In this document: one piece after another, positions 33,697 to 42,557 of the stretch
Position numbering within the stretch: the first letter of the stretch is position 1
How the letters are laid out: each line of letters begins with the position of its first letter
Source of the DNA: Hyphomicrobiales bacterium
GTDB lineage: Bacteria > Pseudomonadota > Alphaproteobacteria > Rhizobiales > Rhizobiaceae
Direction of reading: 5' to 3'
DNA: 64,000 nt
Assembly: GCA_900470155.1 (NCBI GenBank)
Contig: UBZT01000014.1
Location: 147,522 to 211,521, forward strand
Translations under genes and position numbers: made by a program
The notes under the pieces: model-generated
Databases searched by the model: none
What the model saw: the letters and a program-made list of their open reading frames with translations, nothing else
What the model was told of the DNA's origin: nothing

Positions 33697-34059
33697 ATGC
33701 GTCTTCTGACACTCGCCGCAGCCTGGCTGTTGGTTGCGATCGGCATCATCGGTGTTTTCCTGCCCATTCTGCCGACCACCCCGTTCATGATCCTCGCCGC
33801 CGCGCTGTTTGCCCGCTCGTCGCCGCGCTTCGAACGGTGGCTGCTGGAGCATCCGCGTTATGGCCAGCCGCTGAGCGACTGGCGTCGCCAGGGCGCGATT
33901 TCCAAGCCGGCGAAAATCGCTTCGGTCTCGCTGATGAGCGCGAGCTATCTCATCGTCTGGTTCGTCGGCCCGCCGCAACTCTGGCTGAAACTGGCGATCG
34001 GCGCGATCCTGATCGCCTGCGCCGCCTTCGTCCTCACCCGGCCTCTGCCCAATCCGTAG
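33697..34059 (+). CDS. DUF454 (YbaN-like) membrane protein
   Basis: A 120-residue inner-membrane protein with about three hydrophobic segments and the YbaN signature GVFLPILPTTPFMILAAALFARSSPRFERWLLEHPRYG, followed by DWRRQGAISKPAK. Function is unknown. It sits alone between two minus-strand catabolic genes. Confidence 0.88.
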   Translation: MRLLTLAAAWLLVAIGIIGVFLPILPTTPFMILAAALFARSSPRFERWLLEHPRYGQPLSDWRRQGAISKPAKIASVSLMSASYLIVWFVGPPQLWLKLAIGAILIACAAFVLTRPLPNP

Positions 34060-34172
34060 CGGACAGCGGTTCGGGCGATGGCCGGCATGCGCACCGAACG
34101 CAACGCGCTTCAGACCCTCCGGTTGGAGGGCCCTTGTCGCGTCGGTTGCTTCGATCAGGCCTTACACGTCGA

Positions 34173-35135
34173 TCAGGCCTTGTATTTGGCCACGGCGCCC
34201 GAAAGCTTGCTCCATTCGCCATACCAGGTGTTGAACAGCGTGAACTGTGCTTCGACATAGCCGCGCTGGCTTGCCGTCAGGGCATCGCTCTCGTTGAAAT
34301 GCAGCGTATATTCCGCATCACCCTTCAGCACCATCATATGCTTGAAGTAGAGAACCAGATCGGCCCCTTCGTCGAAGGACGACAGCACGGCCAGCGCCTG
34401 TTCCAGTTCCAGCGCCCGCTGGCGCGCCTCGGCATCGCCGGCCGCAGCAGCCTGCGACAGGTTGCACAGATGCAGCACTTCCTTGGGCAGAACATTGCCG
34501 ATCCCGGTGATCGCGCCGGTCGCACCGCAATTGACATAGCCATGGAAGACGGCCGTATCGACGCCGATCATCAGCGAAACGCTGTCGTCATGATTGGTGA
34601 TGTGCTCGGCCGCATAGCGCATGTCGGCCGGTCCGCCGAATTCCTTGAAGCCGACGAGGTTCTGATGTTCGGCGCGCAGCGCGAAGAACAGGTCGGCGCG
34701 CGTGGCAAAGCCGTAATACGGGCTGTTGTAGATGACGGCTGCCAGATCGGGCGCTGCCGAAAGGATCGCCTTGAAATGCGCCTTCTGCGCCGTCACCGAC
34801 GAACCGCGTGACAACACGCGCGGGATGACCATCAGGCCCTGCGCGCCGACCTTCTGAGCATGCGCCGCATGGGCGACGGCAGAGGCCGTGTTGACGGCGC
34901 CGGTGCCGACGATCACCGGAATGCCGGCCTGAACCAGTCGCTCGACGCCTTCCATGCGCTGCGCATCGGTCAAAAGCGGCCAGTCGCCCATCGAGCCGCA
35001 ATAGACCACTGCCGACATGCCGTCGCCGATCAGCTGCTTGGCCTTGCGCACCAGCGCATCGAAGTCGGGGCTGCGATCAGCCTTGCAGGGCGTCATCAGT
35101 GCCGGAACTACACCGGAAAAAATCGTTGCCTTCAT
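34173..35135 (-). CDS. DapA-family (N-acetylneuraminate lyase/DHDPS-like) aldolase
   Basis: Class I aldolase/dehydratase of the DHDPS/NAL superfamily (320 residues). Schiff-base Lys164 is in VGFKEFGG and the catalytic Tyr136 in IYNSPYYGF. The substrate loop is CGSMGDW rather than the GTTGE of true DapA, so it is not lysine biosynthetic. The family includes pyrroline-4-hydroxy-2-carboxylate deaminase and KDG/KDPG-type enzymes; hydroxyproline catabolism is possible given the DadA-like gene nearby. AGAGGAA precedes the start. Confidence 0.82.
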   Translation of the reverse strand: MKATIFSGVVPALMTPCKADRSPDFDALVRKAKQLIGDGMSAVVYCGSMGDWPLLTDAQRMEGVERLVQAGIPVIVGTGAVNTASAVAHAAHAQKVGAQGLMVIPRVLSRGSSVTAQKAHFKAILSAAPDLAAVIYNSPYYGFATRADLFFALRAEHQNLVGFKEFGGPADMRYAAEHITNHDDSVSLMIGVDTAVFHGYVNCGATGAITGIGNVLPKEVLHLCNLSQAAAAGDAEARQRALELEQALAVLSSFDEGADLVLYFKHMMVLKGDAEYTLHFNESDALTASQRGYVEAQFTLFNTWYGEWSKLSGAVAKYKA

Positions 35136-35557
35136 TGTCGAATTCCTCTGTGCGCCGAAGCGGGATCTGGTCCGCCCCGCGTGTCGGAGCGTCACCTTGA
35201 AACCAGATATACAGACTTGTATTCTTTTTGTCGACAGAGAATTTTCGATCTCCGCAACAGAGGTCCCCAAGAGATGTCTAGTGAGGTGCCTGACGAGATA
35301 CCTGTGACGCCCCCCGACAATTCCGGAGCAAAAACTCCGGCGAGCTCGCGGTTGAAATCAGGGCGCACCCGCGGATCGCATGGGTCTGCCAATGGGATAT
35401 GCGCCAATGGTGGGTAGGATGGTCAATATCTCCATCCCGTCATCGCAAACGAACCCGCAGCCCACCGCGCCAATTGCGTGGACATCATCGGGCGTCGTAA
35501 AGTTTCCGGCAGCAGGCTGAAGATGACAACGATGTTGGAAGATGAAGGAGGGCGTTC
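35136..35557. other. Intergenic stretch between aldolase and GFA genes
   Basis: 422 bases without a supportable gene. An inverted repeat, ATACA-GACT-TGTAT, at 35209-35222 lies 74 bases upstream of the minus-strand aldolase start and looks like a GntR-class operator. The rest (35230-35540) shows no clear promoter, hairpin or RNA. A short open frame at 35396-35540 has no family features. AAGGAGG at 35544-35551 is the ribosome site of the GFA gene. Confidence 0.5.
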
Positions 35558-35950
35558 ATGCACCGGTTCACCGGCAGTTGTTTATGCGGCAATGTCAAAA
35601 TCGTCGCCTCGGGACAGCCCTATCGGGTCGGGCTGTGTCACTGCCTCGATTGCCGCAAACATCACGGCGCCCTGTTTCACGCCTCGGCGATCTTCCCCGA
35701 AGAGGCGGTCAGGATCGAGGGTGAGGCAGGCGAATACGCCGGACGCCATTTCTGCCCGCGCTGCGGCTCCTCCGTTTTCTCCCGCTCGGCCGACGAGATC
35801 GAAGTCAACCTCGGCTCCCTTGATGCCCCCGACCAGCTGCTGCCGACCTACGAACTTTGGACCACGCGCCGCGAATCCTGGTTGCCGCCGTTTCCACGAA
35901 TGAGACAATACGCCCATGACCGCGCCACCACCGATCGCAGCGAGACATAG
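35558..35950 (+). CDS. GFA-family (glutathione-dependent formaldehyde-activating-like) protein
   Basis: A 130-residue zinc-binding protein of the Gfa/CENP-V fold. The ligands are visible as CLCG (about 8-11), CHCLDCRKH (27-35) and CPRCGS (67-72). Gfa of Paracoccus was proposed to condense formaldehyde and glutathione, but for most members the function is unknown. Length is normal. Confidence 0.88.
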   Translation: MHRFTGSCLCGNVKIVASGQPYRVGLCHCLDCRKHHGALFHASAIFPEEAVRIEGEAGEYAGRHFCPRCGSSVFSRSADEIEVNLGSLDAPDQLLPTYELWTTRRESWLPPFPRMRQYAHDRATTDRSET

Positions 35951-36043
35951 CGCATAAGCGCCAATCGCCATGACTGGACGTCCGGATCGATGGGCGCTCG
36001 TATCACGCTAACGAATTCAAATTTCAGGACTTTTAGGGAGAAT

Positions 36044-36117
36044 TGGCTGGGGAACCTGGATTCGAACCAAGATTAACGGAGTCAGAGTCCGTCGTTCTAC
36101 CGTTGAACTATTCCCCA
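36044..36117 (-). tRNA. tRNA-Gln (anticodon CTG)
   Basis: Minus-strand cloverleaf: acceptor TGGGGAA/TTCCCCA, anticodon stem ACGGA/TCCGT with loop CTCTGAC (anticodon CTG, reading CAG), T-loop TTCGAAT, and encoded CCA at 36046-36044. Complete 74 bases. Confidence 0.94.
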
Positions 36118-36161
36118 GCAGGGTTCGGGTGCGAAGATCGTGCGCCCGTCGGTGAGGCGGG

Positions 36162-36189
36162 CTTATAACCAAAAGGTGGACGATTGCAA
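36162..36189 (-). promoter_or_regulatory. Promoter of tRNA-Gln
   Basis: Minus strand TTGCAA (36189-36184), a 16-base spacer, TATAAG (36167-36162), giving a predicted start near 36155, about 38 bases before the tRNA. Confidence 0.5.
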
Positions 36190-36411
36190 ATACCTGACGC
36201 GAAAAAAAATCGAGAATGCTGCCGATTGTTTAGGGGTGAAGCTTTGCCGACAGCACAAGGCATGCCGGCCGGCAAAGCGGCAGGCCCGGGGCGATCAGAA
36301 AAACCGTTTGGCTTGAGGGTTTTGCGCTGGTATGCTGGCGCCAACGAAATGGATGTGACACCAGCGGCATGCGTCGATTGAGACGCCTTGCGCGGTGCAG
36401 TGGAAAACGCA

Positions 36412-38238
36412 GTGACAGACCCCGACCGCGGCGGAAAGCCGAAAAGCGAGGGGGCGTCGACGAGCAAGCGCAAGGGCGGTAATTCCCGCCGGCGCGGCAA
36501 GGGAAGAAAGACGGCGGCGGCGCAAGCCGGCGCGGAACTTTCGACTTTAGCAGGATCAGCTAGTGAGCAGGTCTCGGTTCGACGTTCCGAATCAGTGGTT
36601 GCGGATGGTCCCATCCGCAAGCGAAAGCGTCGTCGTCGTGGCAAGGCGGCGTCCGCCTCTGCGGTAACGTCGGATGCGTCAGGCGTGCAGAGCGGCCCCG
36701 TGCCGCCGAAAAATACGCCCTCTCAGACTTTGACGTCGCACGGTTCCTCCTCACCTGCATCACCACAGGGTTCCGGCCAGGGATCTGCGCGCACCGACAA
36801 TGCCGCCGCGGCCGCCGTGCATTCGCAGGGTTCGGCACCATCCGCTCAGGGTGAAACGCGCCAGACCGCCAGCAACACAGCGGGTCAAGCAGGGGCCCAA
36901 GCGGCAGGCGAGCAGGCCCCTGGCCGCAAGCGCCGACGCAATCGGCGCAACGGTCAGGCCGCTGCCCGCCAGGGCAGGCCGGGCCAAAATCGCCCCGGTC
37001 AGGTCCGGCCGCTCGCCGGCTCGCAGCCGCCGGCCGGCAAGGCTACCCCGTCAGGCAAGGCAACCCCGTCCGGCGGGCATGCTGCCGGCACCCGGGCGCG
37101 CGCTCCGGAGAGCGAGCCGCAGCCTGCCGGTCAGGCGCCGCGCCCGGCACAAGCCGGTCACGCCCCCGATCGGTCGCAGACGGATCGCCCGCGCTCAACC
37201 GCCCCGGAGGGTTCACATGACGACCTCTATGCGGCGCTCGATCTCGGCACCAACAATTGCCGCCTGCTGATTGCCCAGCCGACCCGGCCCGGCCAGTTCC
37301 GCGTCGTCGATGCCTTTTCACGCATCGTCCGTCTCGGGGAGGGACTGGCGGCCACCGGTCGCCTGTCGCAGGATGCGATGGACCGTGCCGTCGAGGCCCT
37401 GCGCATCTGCGCCACCAAGCTCGCCGGCCGCGAAATCCGCCGCATGCGGCTGATCGCCACCGAAGCCTGCCGGGCTGCCGAAAACGGCGAGGAGTTTCTC
37501 GCCCGTGTCACCGTCGAGACCGGGCTGGACCTCGAGATCATCAACCGCGAAACCGAGGCGCGGCTTGCAGTGTCCGGTTGTTCGTCGCTGGTCGGCCGTG
37601 AAGCACGCTCCGTCGTGCTGTTCGATATCGGCGGTGGTTCGTCGGAGATCGCGGTCATCCGCATCAATGAAAACCGCTCCAGCCGTCTCGCCAATCACAT
37701 CACCCACTGGACCTCGCTGCCGGTCGGCGTCGTGACCTTGTCCGAGCGTCATGGCGGCCGCGATGTCACGCCGGAGGTCTTCGAGGCGATGACCTCGGAA
37801 GTCGCCGGCATGCTGTCGCATTTCGATTGCCCGCCTGTGCCGCTCGGTCCCGGCGGCGCGCCCGAAGATTTCCACCTGATCGGCACGTCCGGCACGGTCA
37901 CCACGCTGGCCGGTGTGCATCTCGACCTGCCGCGCTACGATCGTCGCAAGGTCGACGGCGTCTGGCTGTCGGATGACGAAGTCACGGCCATGCAAGCCAA
38001 GCTTCTATCCTGGGATTTTGCCGGCCGTGCCGCCAATCCGTGCATCGGCCCGGATCGCGCCGATCTCGTCCTGGCCGGCTGTGCCATTCTCGAAGCCATT
38101 CGCCGTCGCTGGCCGTCCACCCGCATGCGGGTTGCCGATCGCGGCCTGCGTGAGGGCCTGTTGACCGACATGATGGCGGATGATGGCGTCTGGCGCCGCG
38201 GCCGCAATCGTCGCCCACCACATTTCAGGGAGCGCTGA
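36412..38238 (+). CDS. ppx: Ppx/GppA exopolyphosphatase family protein with long basic N-terminal extension
   Basis: Actin-like ATPase-fold phosphatase acting on polyphosphate or pppGpp. The catalytic domain starts at about residue 270 (AALDLGTNNCRLLIA, phosphate 1) and includes FDIGGGSSE (phosphate 2) and GTSGTVTTLAGV. The first about 268 residues are low-complexity, rich in Ala, Gly, Pro, Ser and Gln, with Arg/Lys clusters such as RKRKRRRRGK and RKRRRNRRNG, unlike standard Ppx (about 300 or 500 residues). It may bind RNA or DNA. The start is uncertain: GTG 36412 with GGAA upstream, GTG 36400, or TTG 36388. rlmE follows after 3 bases. Confidence 0.88.
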   Translation: MTDPDRGGKPKSEGASTSKRKGGNSRRRGKGRKTAAAQAGAELSTLAGSASEQVSVRRSESVVADGPIRKRKRRRRGKAASASAVTSDASGVQSGPVPPKNTPSQTLTSHGSSSPASPQGSGQGSARTDNAAAAAVHSQGSAPSAQGETRQTASNTAGQAGAQAAGEQAPGRKRRRNRRNGQAAARQGRPGQNRPGQVRPLAGSQPPAGKATPSGKATPSGGHAAGTRARAPESEPQPAGQAPRPAQAGHAPDRSQTDRPRSTAPEGSHDDLYAALDLGTNNCRLLIAQPTRPGQFRVVDAFSRIVRLGEGLAATGRLSQDAMDRAVEALRICATKLAGREIRRMRLIATEACRAAENGEEFLARVTVETGLDLEIINRETEARLAVSGCSSLVGREARSVVLFDIGGGSSEIAVIRINENRSSRLANHITHWTSLPVGVVTLSERHGGRDVTPEVFEAMTSEVAGMLSHFDCPPVPLGPGGAPEDFHLIGTSGTVTTLAGVHLDLPRYDRRKVDGVWLSDDEVTAMQAKLLSWDFAGRAANPCIGPDRADLVLAGCAILEAIRRRWPSTRMRVADRGLREGLLTDMMADDGVWRRGRNRRPPHFRER

Positions 38239-38241
38239 GCC

Positions 38242-39033
38242 ATGAGCAAGCCACCGATCGGCGGCAATCGCACCGGCCGCAAACTCGGCCAGAAGGTCAA
38301 GAAGGGCAAGCTGAAGGCCTCGTCCAGACGCTGGCTCGAACGCCATATCAATGATCCGTATGTGCAGCGCGCCAAGCTCGAGGGCTACCGTGCCCGCGCG
38401 GCGTTCAAGCTGCTCGAGATCGACGAGAAACACCAGATCCTCAAAGGTGCCCGACGCATCATCGATCTCGGCGCTGCACCGGGCAGCTGGTCGCAGATCG
38501 CCGCCAAGGTCACCGATTCCACTGACGATGATATTCGCGTCGCGGCGATCGACTTCCTCGAGATGGCGCCGCTTCCGGGCGTCAAGATCCTGCAGCTCGA
38601 CTTTCTCGACGACGATGCGCCGCGCCAGTTGATGGAAGCCGTCGGCGGCACCCCGGATCTGGTCATTTCCGACATGGCGGCGCCGACCACCGGTCACCAG
38701 AGGACCGACCATCTGCGCACCATGCATCTGTGCGAGGTTGCGGCCTATTTTGCCGTCGAGGTTCTCGGAGAGGGCGGGCATTTCCTTGCCAAGACCTTCC
38801 AGGGCGGTACGGAAAAAGACCTGCTGAACATGCTCAAGCATAACTTCCGCCAGGTCCTGCATATCAAGCCGCCGTCGTCGCGCTCGGAATCGGTCGAGAT
38901 GTTTCTGCTTGCCAAGGATTTCAAGGGCAAGCGCGTCGGTCTTGGCGCCCGCAATCTCGAGCGTGCCGAAGACGATGGCGGGTTCGCCTACGATCCGCGC
39001 GAGGATGTGCCGGCCGACGAGAACCAGGACTGA
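38242..39033 (+). CDS. rlmE: 23S rRNA (uridine-2552-2'-O) methyltransferase
   Basis: RlmE (RrmJ/FtsJ) methylates the A-loop of 23S rRNA during 50S maturation. The catalytic K-D-K-E set is complete: Lys56, Asp144 (ISDMAAP), Lys184 (LAKTFQGG) and Glu216 (SRSESVE), with the SAM motif DLGAAPGSW. At 263 residues it is longer than E. coli RlmE (about 209), with a basic N-terminal extension ([19 protein letters not shown]) usual in alphaproteobacteria. It is coupled to ppx, an arrangement common in rhizobia. Confidence 0.94.
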   Translation: MSKPPIGGNRTGRKLGQKVKKGKLKASSRRWLERHINDPYVQRAKLEGYRARAAFKLLEIDEKHQILKGARRIIDLGAAPGSWSQIAAKVTDSTDDDIRVAAIDFLEMAPLPGVKILQLDFLDDDAPRQLMEAVGGTPDLVISDMAAPTTGHQRTDHLRTMHLCEVAAYFAVEVLGEGGHFLAKTFQGGTEKDLLNMLKHNFRQVLHIKPPSSRSESVEMFLLAKDFKGKRVGLGARNLERAEDDGGFAYDPREDVPADENQD

Positions 39034-39097
39034 CGCACCAGCACTGGCGCACCAGGCGTCGAGCCGGATCAGGACACATACAGGACGAAAAGACCAA

Positions 39098-39484
39098 ATG
39101 CTGCTGTACATCACCCTCGGCTCCACCGATCTCGCCCGCTCGCAGATCTTCTATGATGCCGTCCTGGCACCGCTGTCGGTGACGCGCCGCGTGACCGAGG
39201 ACGATGAGCTCGGCTACGCCCCCGAAGGTGACGCCGACAGCCGCTGCCGCCTCTGGGTTCTGACGCCGGTCAACGGCAAAGAGGCGACGTTCGGCAATGG
39301 CGCAATGACGGCGCTGGATGCGCCGAGCCGCGACGCGGTCGATGCGTTTTATGCTGCAGCGATTGCGAATGGCGGCACGGATGAAGGCGCGCCCGGTCTC
39401 AGGCCCTATCACGCCAGCTTTTATGCCTGCTATGTCCGCGATCCCGACGGCAACAAGCTCTCGGCGGTTTGCGAAAAGCCCTGA
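39098..39484 (+). CDS. VOC-family (glyoxalase-like) protein
   Basis: A 128-residue single VOC domain, MLLYITLGSTDLARSQIFYDAVLAPL at the start and YACYVRDPDGNKLSAVCE at the end. The usual metal-binding His of the first strand is replaced (YITLGS), while Glu is absent from the last strand (LSAVCE contains one late Glu), so metal-dependent catalysis is doubtful. Function is unknown. ATG 39098 begins the domain; upstream in-frame sequence overlaps rlmE. Confidence 0.82.
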   Translation: MLLYITLGSTDLARSQIFYDAVLAPLSVTRRVTEDDELGYAPEGDADSRCRLWVLTPVNGKEATFGNGAMTALDAPSRDAVDAFYAAAIANGGTDEGAPGLRPYHASFYACYVRDPDGNKLSAVCEKP

Positions 39485-39498
39485 GCGGACTGCGGCTT

Positions 39499-40905
39499 TC
39501 ACTTCACCGCGATGGTGTCCGTCTCTGCCGATCGGCGATAGCCCGAAACCGCTGATCCGACATCGCGCGGCAGCCCGAAAAACGGGATGATCGCGAAGAC
39601 GGAAAGCCCGGCCACGACCGCGAAGGCGACGTGGAAATCACCCAAAGACAGCGTCCCGCCGGACAGCGTCGTGCTGGTTTCGAGAATGGCGGCGGCGACG
39701 GCCACGCCGAGCGCCAGGCTGATCTGCTGCAGCACCGATGTCAGCGATGTGGCCTGGCTTGCATGCCGGTCGTCGATCTCGGCATAGCCGAGCGTGTTGA
39801 CCCCGGTGAAGAAGAAAGACCGGAAAAAGCCGCCGATCAACAGGAAGGCCATGATCACGGCGATCGGCGTTAACGGCGTGAAGAAGGAATTGGCGACCGT
39901 CGTCAATGTGCCGCCAAGGCCGGCGGCGATCAGGATGTTGCGAAAGCCGGCGGCCGCAAAGGCGCGTCGCGCCACGAACTTGGTGGTGATCGCGCCGACC
40001 GCGGCAATGAACGTCGTCATGCCCGATTCGAATGCCGTCATCCCGAAACCCAGCTGCAGCATCAGTGGCAGCAGGAATGGCGTTGCACCTGCTGCCAGCC
40101 GGAATGCTGTGCCGCCGATGATCGAGGCGCGGAAGCTGCGATTGGCAAACAGGCTGAGATCCAGCAGCGGCGCCTTGTGCCGGCGCGCATGCGGCACATA
40201 AAGCACCAGGCACAGCATCCCGGTGACCGCGGCCCCGATGCCGACGGCGATCGGCAAGCCCGGCAGGCTCATCACCGACAGGCCGAAGACCAGCCCGGAT
40301 GCTGCGATGGAGGTGAGCGCGAAGCCTTTCCAGTCGATCGGTGCCGTGTCCACCGGATCGATCTCGGGCAGGTAGATGCTGGAGAGCCAGAGGCCGGCAA
40401 GCCCGATCGGGATGTTGATCAGGAAGATCCAGTGCCAGCTGAAGAAGGTGGTGATGAAACCGCCGACCGGCGGTCCGGTGATCGGGCCGAGCAGGCCGGG
40501 AATGGTCAAGAGCGCCATCGCTGAGACCAGGTCGCTGCGTTTCGTCGTGCGCAACAGCACGAGGCGTCCCACCGGCGTCATCATCGCTCCGCCCATGCCC
40601 TGCAGGAACCGCGCCGCAACGAACGTGGTCAGGGAGCCGGAGATGGCGCAGAATACCGAGCCCAGCATGAATACGACGATCGCCGCGCGGAAGATGCGCT
40701 TGGCGCCGAACCTATCGGCCATCCAGCCGCTGATCGGGATGAAGATCGCCAGCGCCACCATATAGGCGGTCAGCGCCAGTTTCAGCGTGATGGGGCCGAC
40801 ATGGAGATCGGCGGCAATGGTCGGCAGCGCCGTCGCGATCACGGTGGAATCCATCTGCTCCATGAAGAGCGCGACGGCAAGGATCAGCGGCGTGATGCGG
40901 TTCAT
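39499..40905 (-). CDS. MFS drug exporter, DHA2 (EmrB/QacA-like) family
   Basis: A 14-helix-type major facilitator of 468 residues. Motif A is visible as GWMADRFGAKRIFRAA, motif C as LLTIPGLLGPITGPPVGG, and the first helix carries FMEQMDSTVIATALP, the DHA2 signature. Likely proton-driven efflux of lipophilic compounds. No membrane-fusion protein or regulator is adjacent. ATG 40905 has AGGA upstream; that site lies in a 12-base tandem duplication (40910-40933). Confidence 0.88.
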   Translation of the reverse strand: MNRITPLILAVALFMEQMDSTVIATALPTIAADLHVGPITLKLALTAYMVALAIFIPISGWMADRFGAKRIFRAAIVVFMLGSVFCAISGSLTTFVAARFLQGMGGAMMTPVGRLVLLRTTKRSDLVSAMALLTIPGLLGPITGPPVGGFITTFFSWHWIFLINIPIGLAGLWLSSIYLPEIDPVDTAPIDWKGFALTSIAASGLVFGLSVMSLPGLPIAVGIGAAVTGMLCLVLYVPHARRHKAPLLDLSLFANRSFRASIIGGTAFRLAAGATPFLLPLMLQLGFGMTAFESGMTTFIAAVGAITTKFVARRAFAAAGFRNILIAAGLGGTLTTVANSFFTPLTPIAVIMAFLLIGGFFRSFFFTGVNTLGYAEIDDRHASQATSLTSVLQQISLALGVAVAAAILETSTTLSGGTLSLGDFHVAFAVVAGLSVFAIIPFFGLPRDVGSAVSGYRRSAETDTIAVK

Positions 40906-40909
40906 CGAG

Positions 40910-40933
40910 ATGTCCTGGGGAATGTCCTGGGGA
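40910..40933. repeat. 12-base tandem duplication over the MFS ribosome site
   Basis: ATGTCCTGGGGA occurs twice head to tail (40910-40921 and 40922-40933). On the minus strand each copy supplies CCCCAGGACAT, so the exporter leader has two possible AGGA ribosome sites. Confidence 0.8.
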
Positions 40934-41182
40934 ATGCGGCGGGCAAGAGCGTGCGGTGCGTCTTCTATCCTATTCACGACGGCGGCGATATCGTCTCCTG
41001 CGCCTGTGCAACAGGAAGTTTGATCTCGTCGGAGATGCGCCGCGTGCATCAAATGTTCCCTCTGCCATGTCCCCCTCCGGATCACGATGGTGTGAGGCGA
41101 CTTCCCTATGACGCCGGGAAGCCTATCTCGCCACGAGTGCTCGGCGTGCCGGGCGGAGGATTTTTCAATGAGGGAGTTTTCG

Positions 41183-42166
41183 ATGATTTCTCTAAAGAGA
41201 AGAATGTTGCTGGGTGGCGCGGGCGTCGCTCTGGCATCGCCGATGATCATGGCTGCCGCAAGGGCGCAGACCGGAGCCGACACCTCCATGGATATCAATC
41301 ATGCCATGCCGCCCGAGACCCATCGTTTCAATGTCGGCAAGTTCGAGGTCGTCGTGGTCAAGGATGGCGCCCGCCCCTCGGACAATCCGCAGGAAATTTT
41401 CGGCACGAACCAGACCCCGGAAGTGGTCGGCGCGCTGCTCGAAGCCAATTTCCTGCCCGCCGACAAGTTCGTCAACAGCTTCTCGCCGACATTGGTCAAC
41501 ACCGGATCGGATGTCATCCTGTTCGATACGGGCTTCGGCGAAGGTGGCCGCGCCAATGGCAACGGTCGTTTGCTGGAAGGCCTGACGGCGGCCGGCTACA
41601 AGCGCGAGGACGTCACCATCGTCGTGCTCACCCATCTGCATGGCGACCACATCGGCGGCCTGATGGAAGGTGGCGCACCGGCTTTCCCGAACGCCCGTTA
41701 TGTGACCGGTCAGGCAGAATACGATTTCTGGGTTGATCCGGCCCGCGCCGGCACGCCGGCCGAAGGCGGCCACAAGGGTGTACTCGCCAATGTGAAGCCT
41801 CTGGCCGACAAGATAACCTTCATCGGCGATGGCGGCGAAGTCGTATCCGGCGTCACCGGCATGGCCGCCTTTGGCCATTCGCCCGGCCACATGATCTACA
41901 GCGTGGAATCGGAAGGCCGCCAGCTGGTGCTCACCGCCGACACGGCAAACCACTTCGTCCTGTCGCTGCAGCGCCCGGATTGGGAAGTGCGTTTCGACAT
42001 GGACAAGACTGCTGCCGCTGCCAGCCGCAAGAAGGTCTTCGACATGTTGGCAACTGACAAGCTTGCCTTCCTCGGCTATCACATGCCGTTCCCGGCCGTC
42101 GGTTATGTCGAGAAGGTCGACCAGGGCTATCGCTTCGTGCCCAAGGCCTATCAGTTCGATATCTGA
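41183..42166 (+). CDS. Exported MBL-fold metallo-hydrolase
   Basis: Metallo-beta-lactamase-fold enzyme of 327 residues with a Tat-like signal (LKRRMLLGGAGVALASPM, ending about AAARA). The metal motif THLHGDHIGG places His151, His153, Asp155 and His156; further ligands are His in FGHSPGHM and Asp in TADTANH. Related exported proteins act on lactones or nucleotides; the substrate is unknown. ATG 41183 is preceded by AGGGAG. The gene is divergent from the MFS exporter (277 bases). Confidence 0.85.
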   Translation: MISLKRRMLLGGAGVALASPMIMAAARAQTGADTSMDINHAMPPETHRFNVGKFEVVVVKDGARPSDNPQEIFGTNQTPEVVGALLEANFLPADKFVNSFSPTLVNTGSDVILFDTGFGEGGRANGNGRLLEGLTAAGYKREDVTIVVLTHLHGDHIGGLMEGGAPAFPNARYVTGQAEYDFWVDPARAGTPAEGGHKGVLANVKPLADKITFIGDGGEVVSGVTGMAAFGHSPGHMIYSVESEGRQLVLTADTANHFVLSLQRPDWEVRFDMDKTAAAASRKKVFDMLATDKLAFLGYHMPFPAVGYVEKVDQGYRFVPKAYQFDI

Positions 42167-42185
42167 TCGGCCTCATCGCGAACTT

Positions 42186-42225
42186 GAAAAGGGCCTGCAG
42201 GCGCGCGATCGCCGTGCAGGCCCTT
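42186..42225 (-). terminator. Bidirectional hairpin between MBL and DUF1476 genes
   Basis: An 11-base perfect stem, AAGGGCCTGCA (42189-42199) with TGCAGGCCCTT (42215-42225). On the minus strand the stem runs into TTTTC, so it best serves the DUF1476 gene, and it separates two convergent genes. Confidence 0.65.
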
Positions 42226-42245
42226 GATCGTCGGGAAGGCGCGGT

Positions 42246-42557
42246 TTACCGGCCGTTGTAGAGATCGTCGGCTGCGGTGCGCAGCATCGAGACCATGCGG
42301 TCCTGAATGTCGGTATCGAGCATTTCGACACCTGCTGCATCGAAATCGTGGCGCAGGCGCTCCAGCACCTTGTGCTGGCCTTCGACTGCCGTCATCGCCA
42401 GTTCCTTGGCATAGGCTTCGCCATTGCCGGTCCCGATCAGCGATGCCGCCCAAAGGCCGACAAGCGCATTGCGGCGCGCTTCGGTCTTGAATAGGAGTTC
42501 CTGATCGCGGGCAAATTGGTTCTCAAGCGCAACTGCGCGTTTTCTGATTGCCGTCAT
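42246..42557 (-). CDS. DUF1476 (ATPase inhibitor zeta-subunit type) protein
   Basis: A 103-residue helical protein. FARDQELLFKTEARRNALVGLWAASLIG is the DUF1476 core known from the F1-ATPase zeta subunit of Paracoccus and other alphaproteobacteria, where the N-terminus inhibits ATP hydrolysis. The C-terminal half (GVEMLDTDIQDRMVSML) is also family-like. The N-terminus here (MTAIRKRAVALENQ) differs from the canonical inhibitory segment, so this may be a paralogue of the true zeta subunit. Confidence 0.82.
   Translation of the reverse strand: MTAIRKRAVALENQFARDQELLFKTEARRNALVGLWAASLIGTGNGEAYAKELAMTAVEGQHKVLERLRHDFDAAGVEMLDTDIQDRMVSMLRTAADDLYNGR

Noticed and set aside
40906..41298. N-terminal extension of the MFS exporter
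   Set aside because: About 131 residues before the first membrane helix overlap the divergent MBL promoter and start, and are unlike any exporter; ATG 40905 has a ribosome site.
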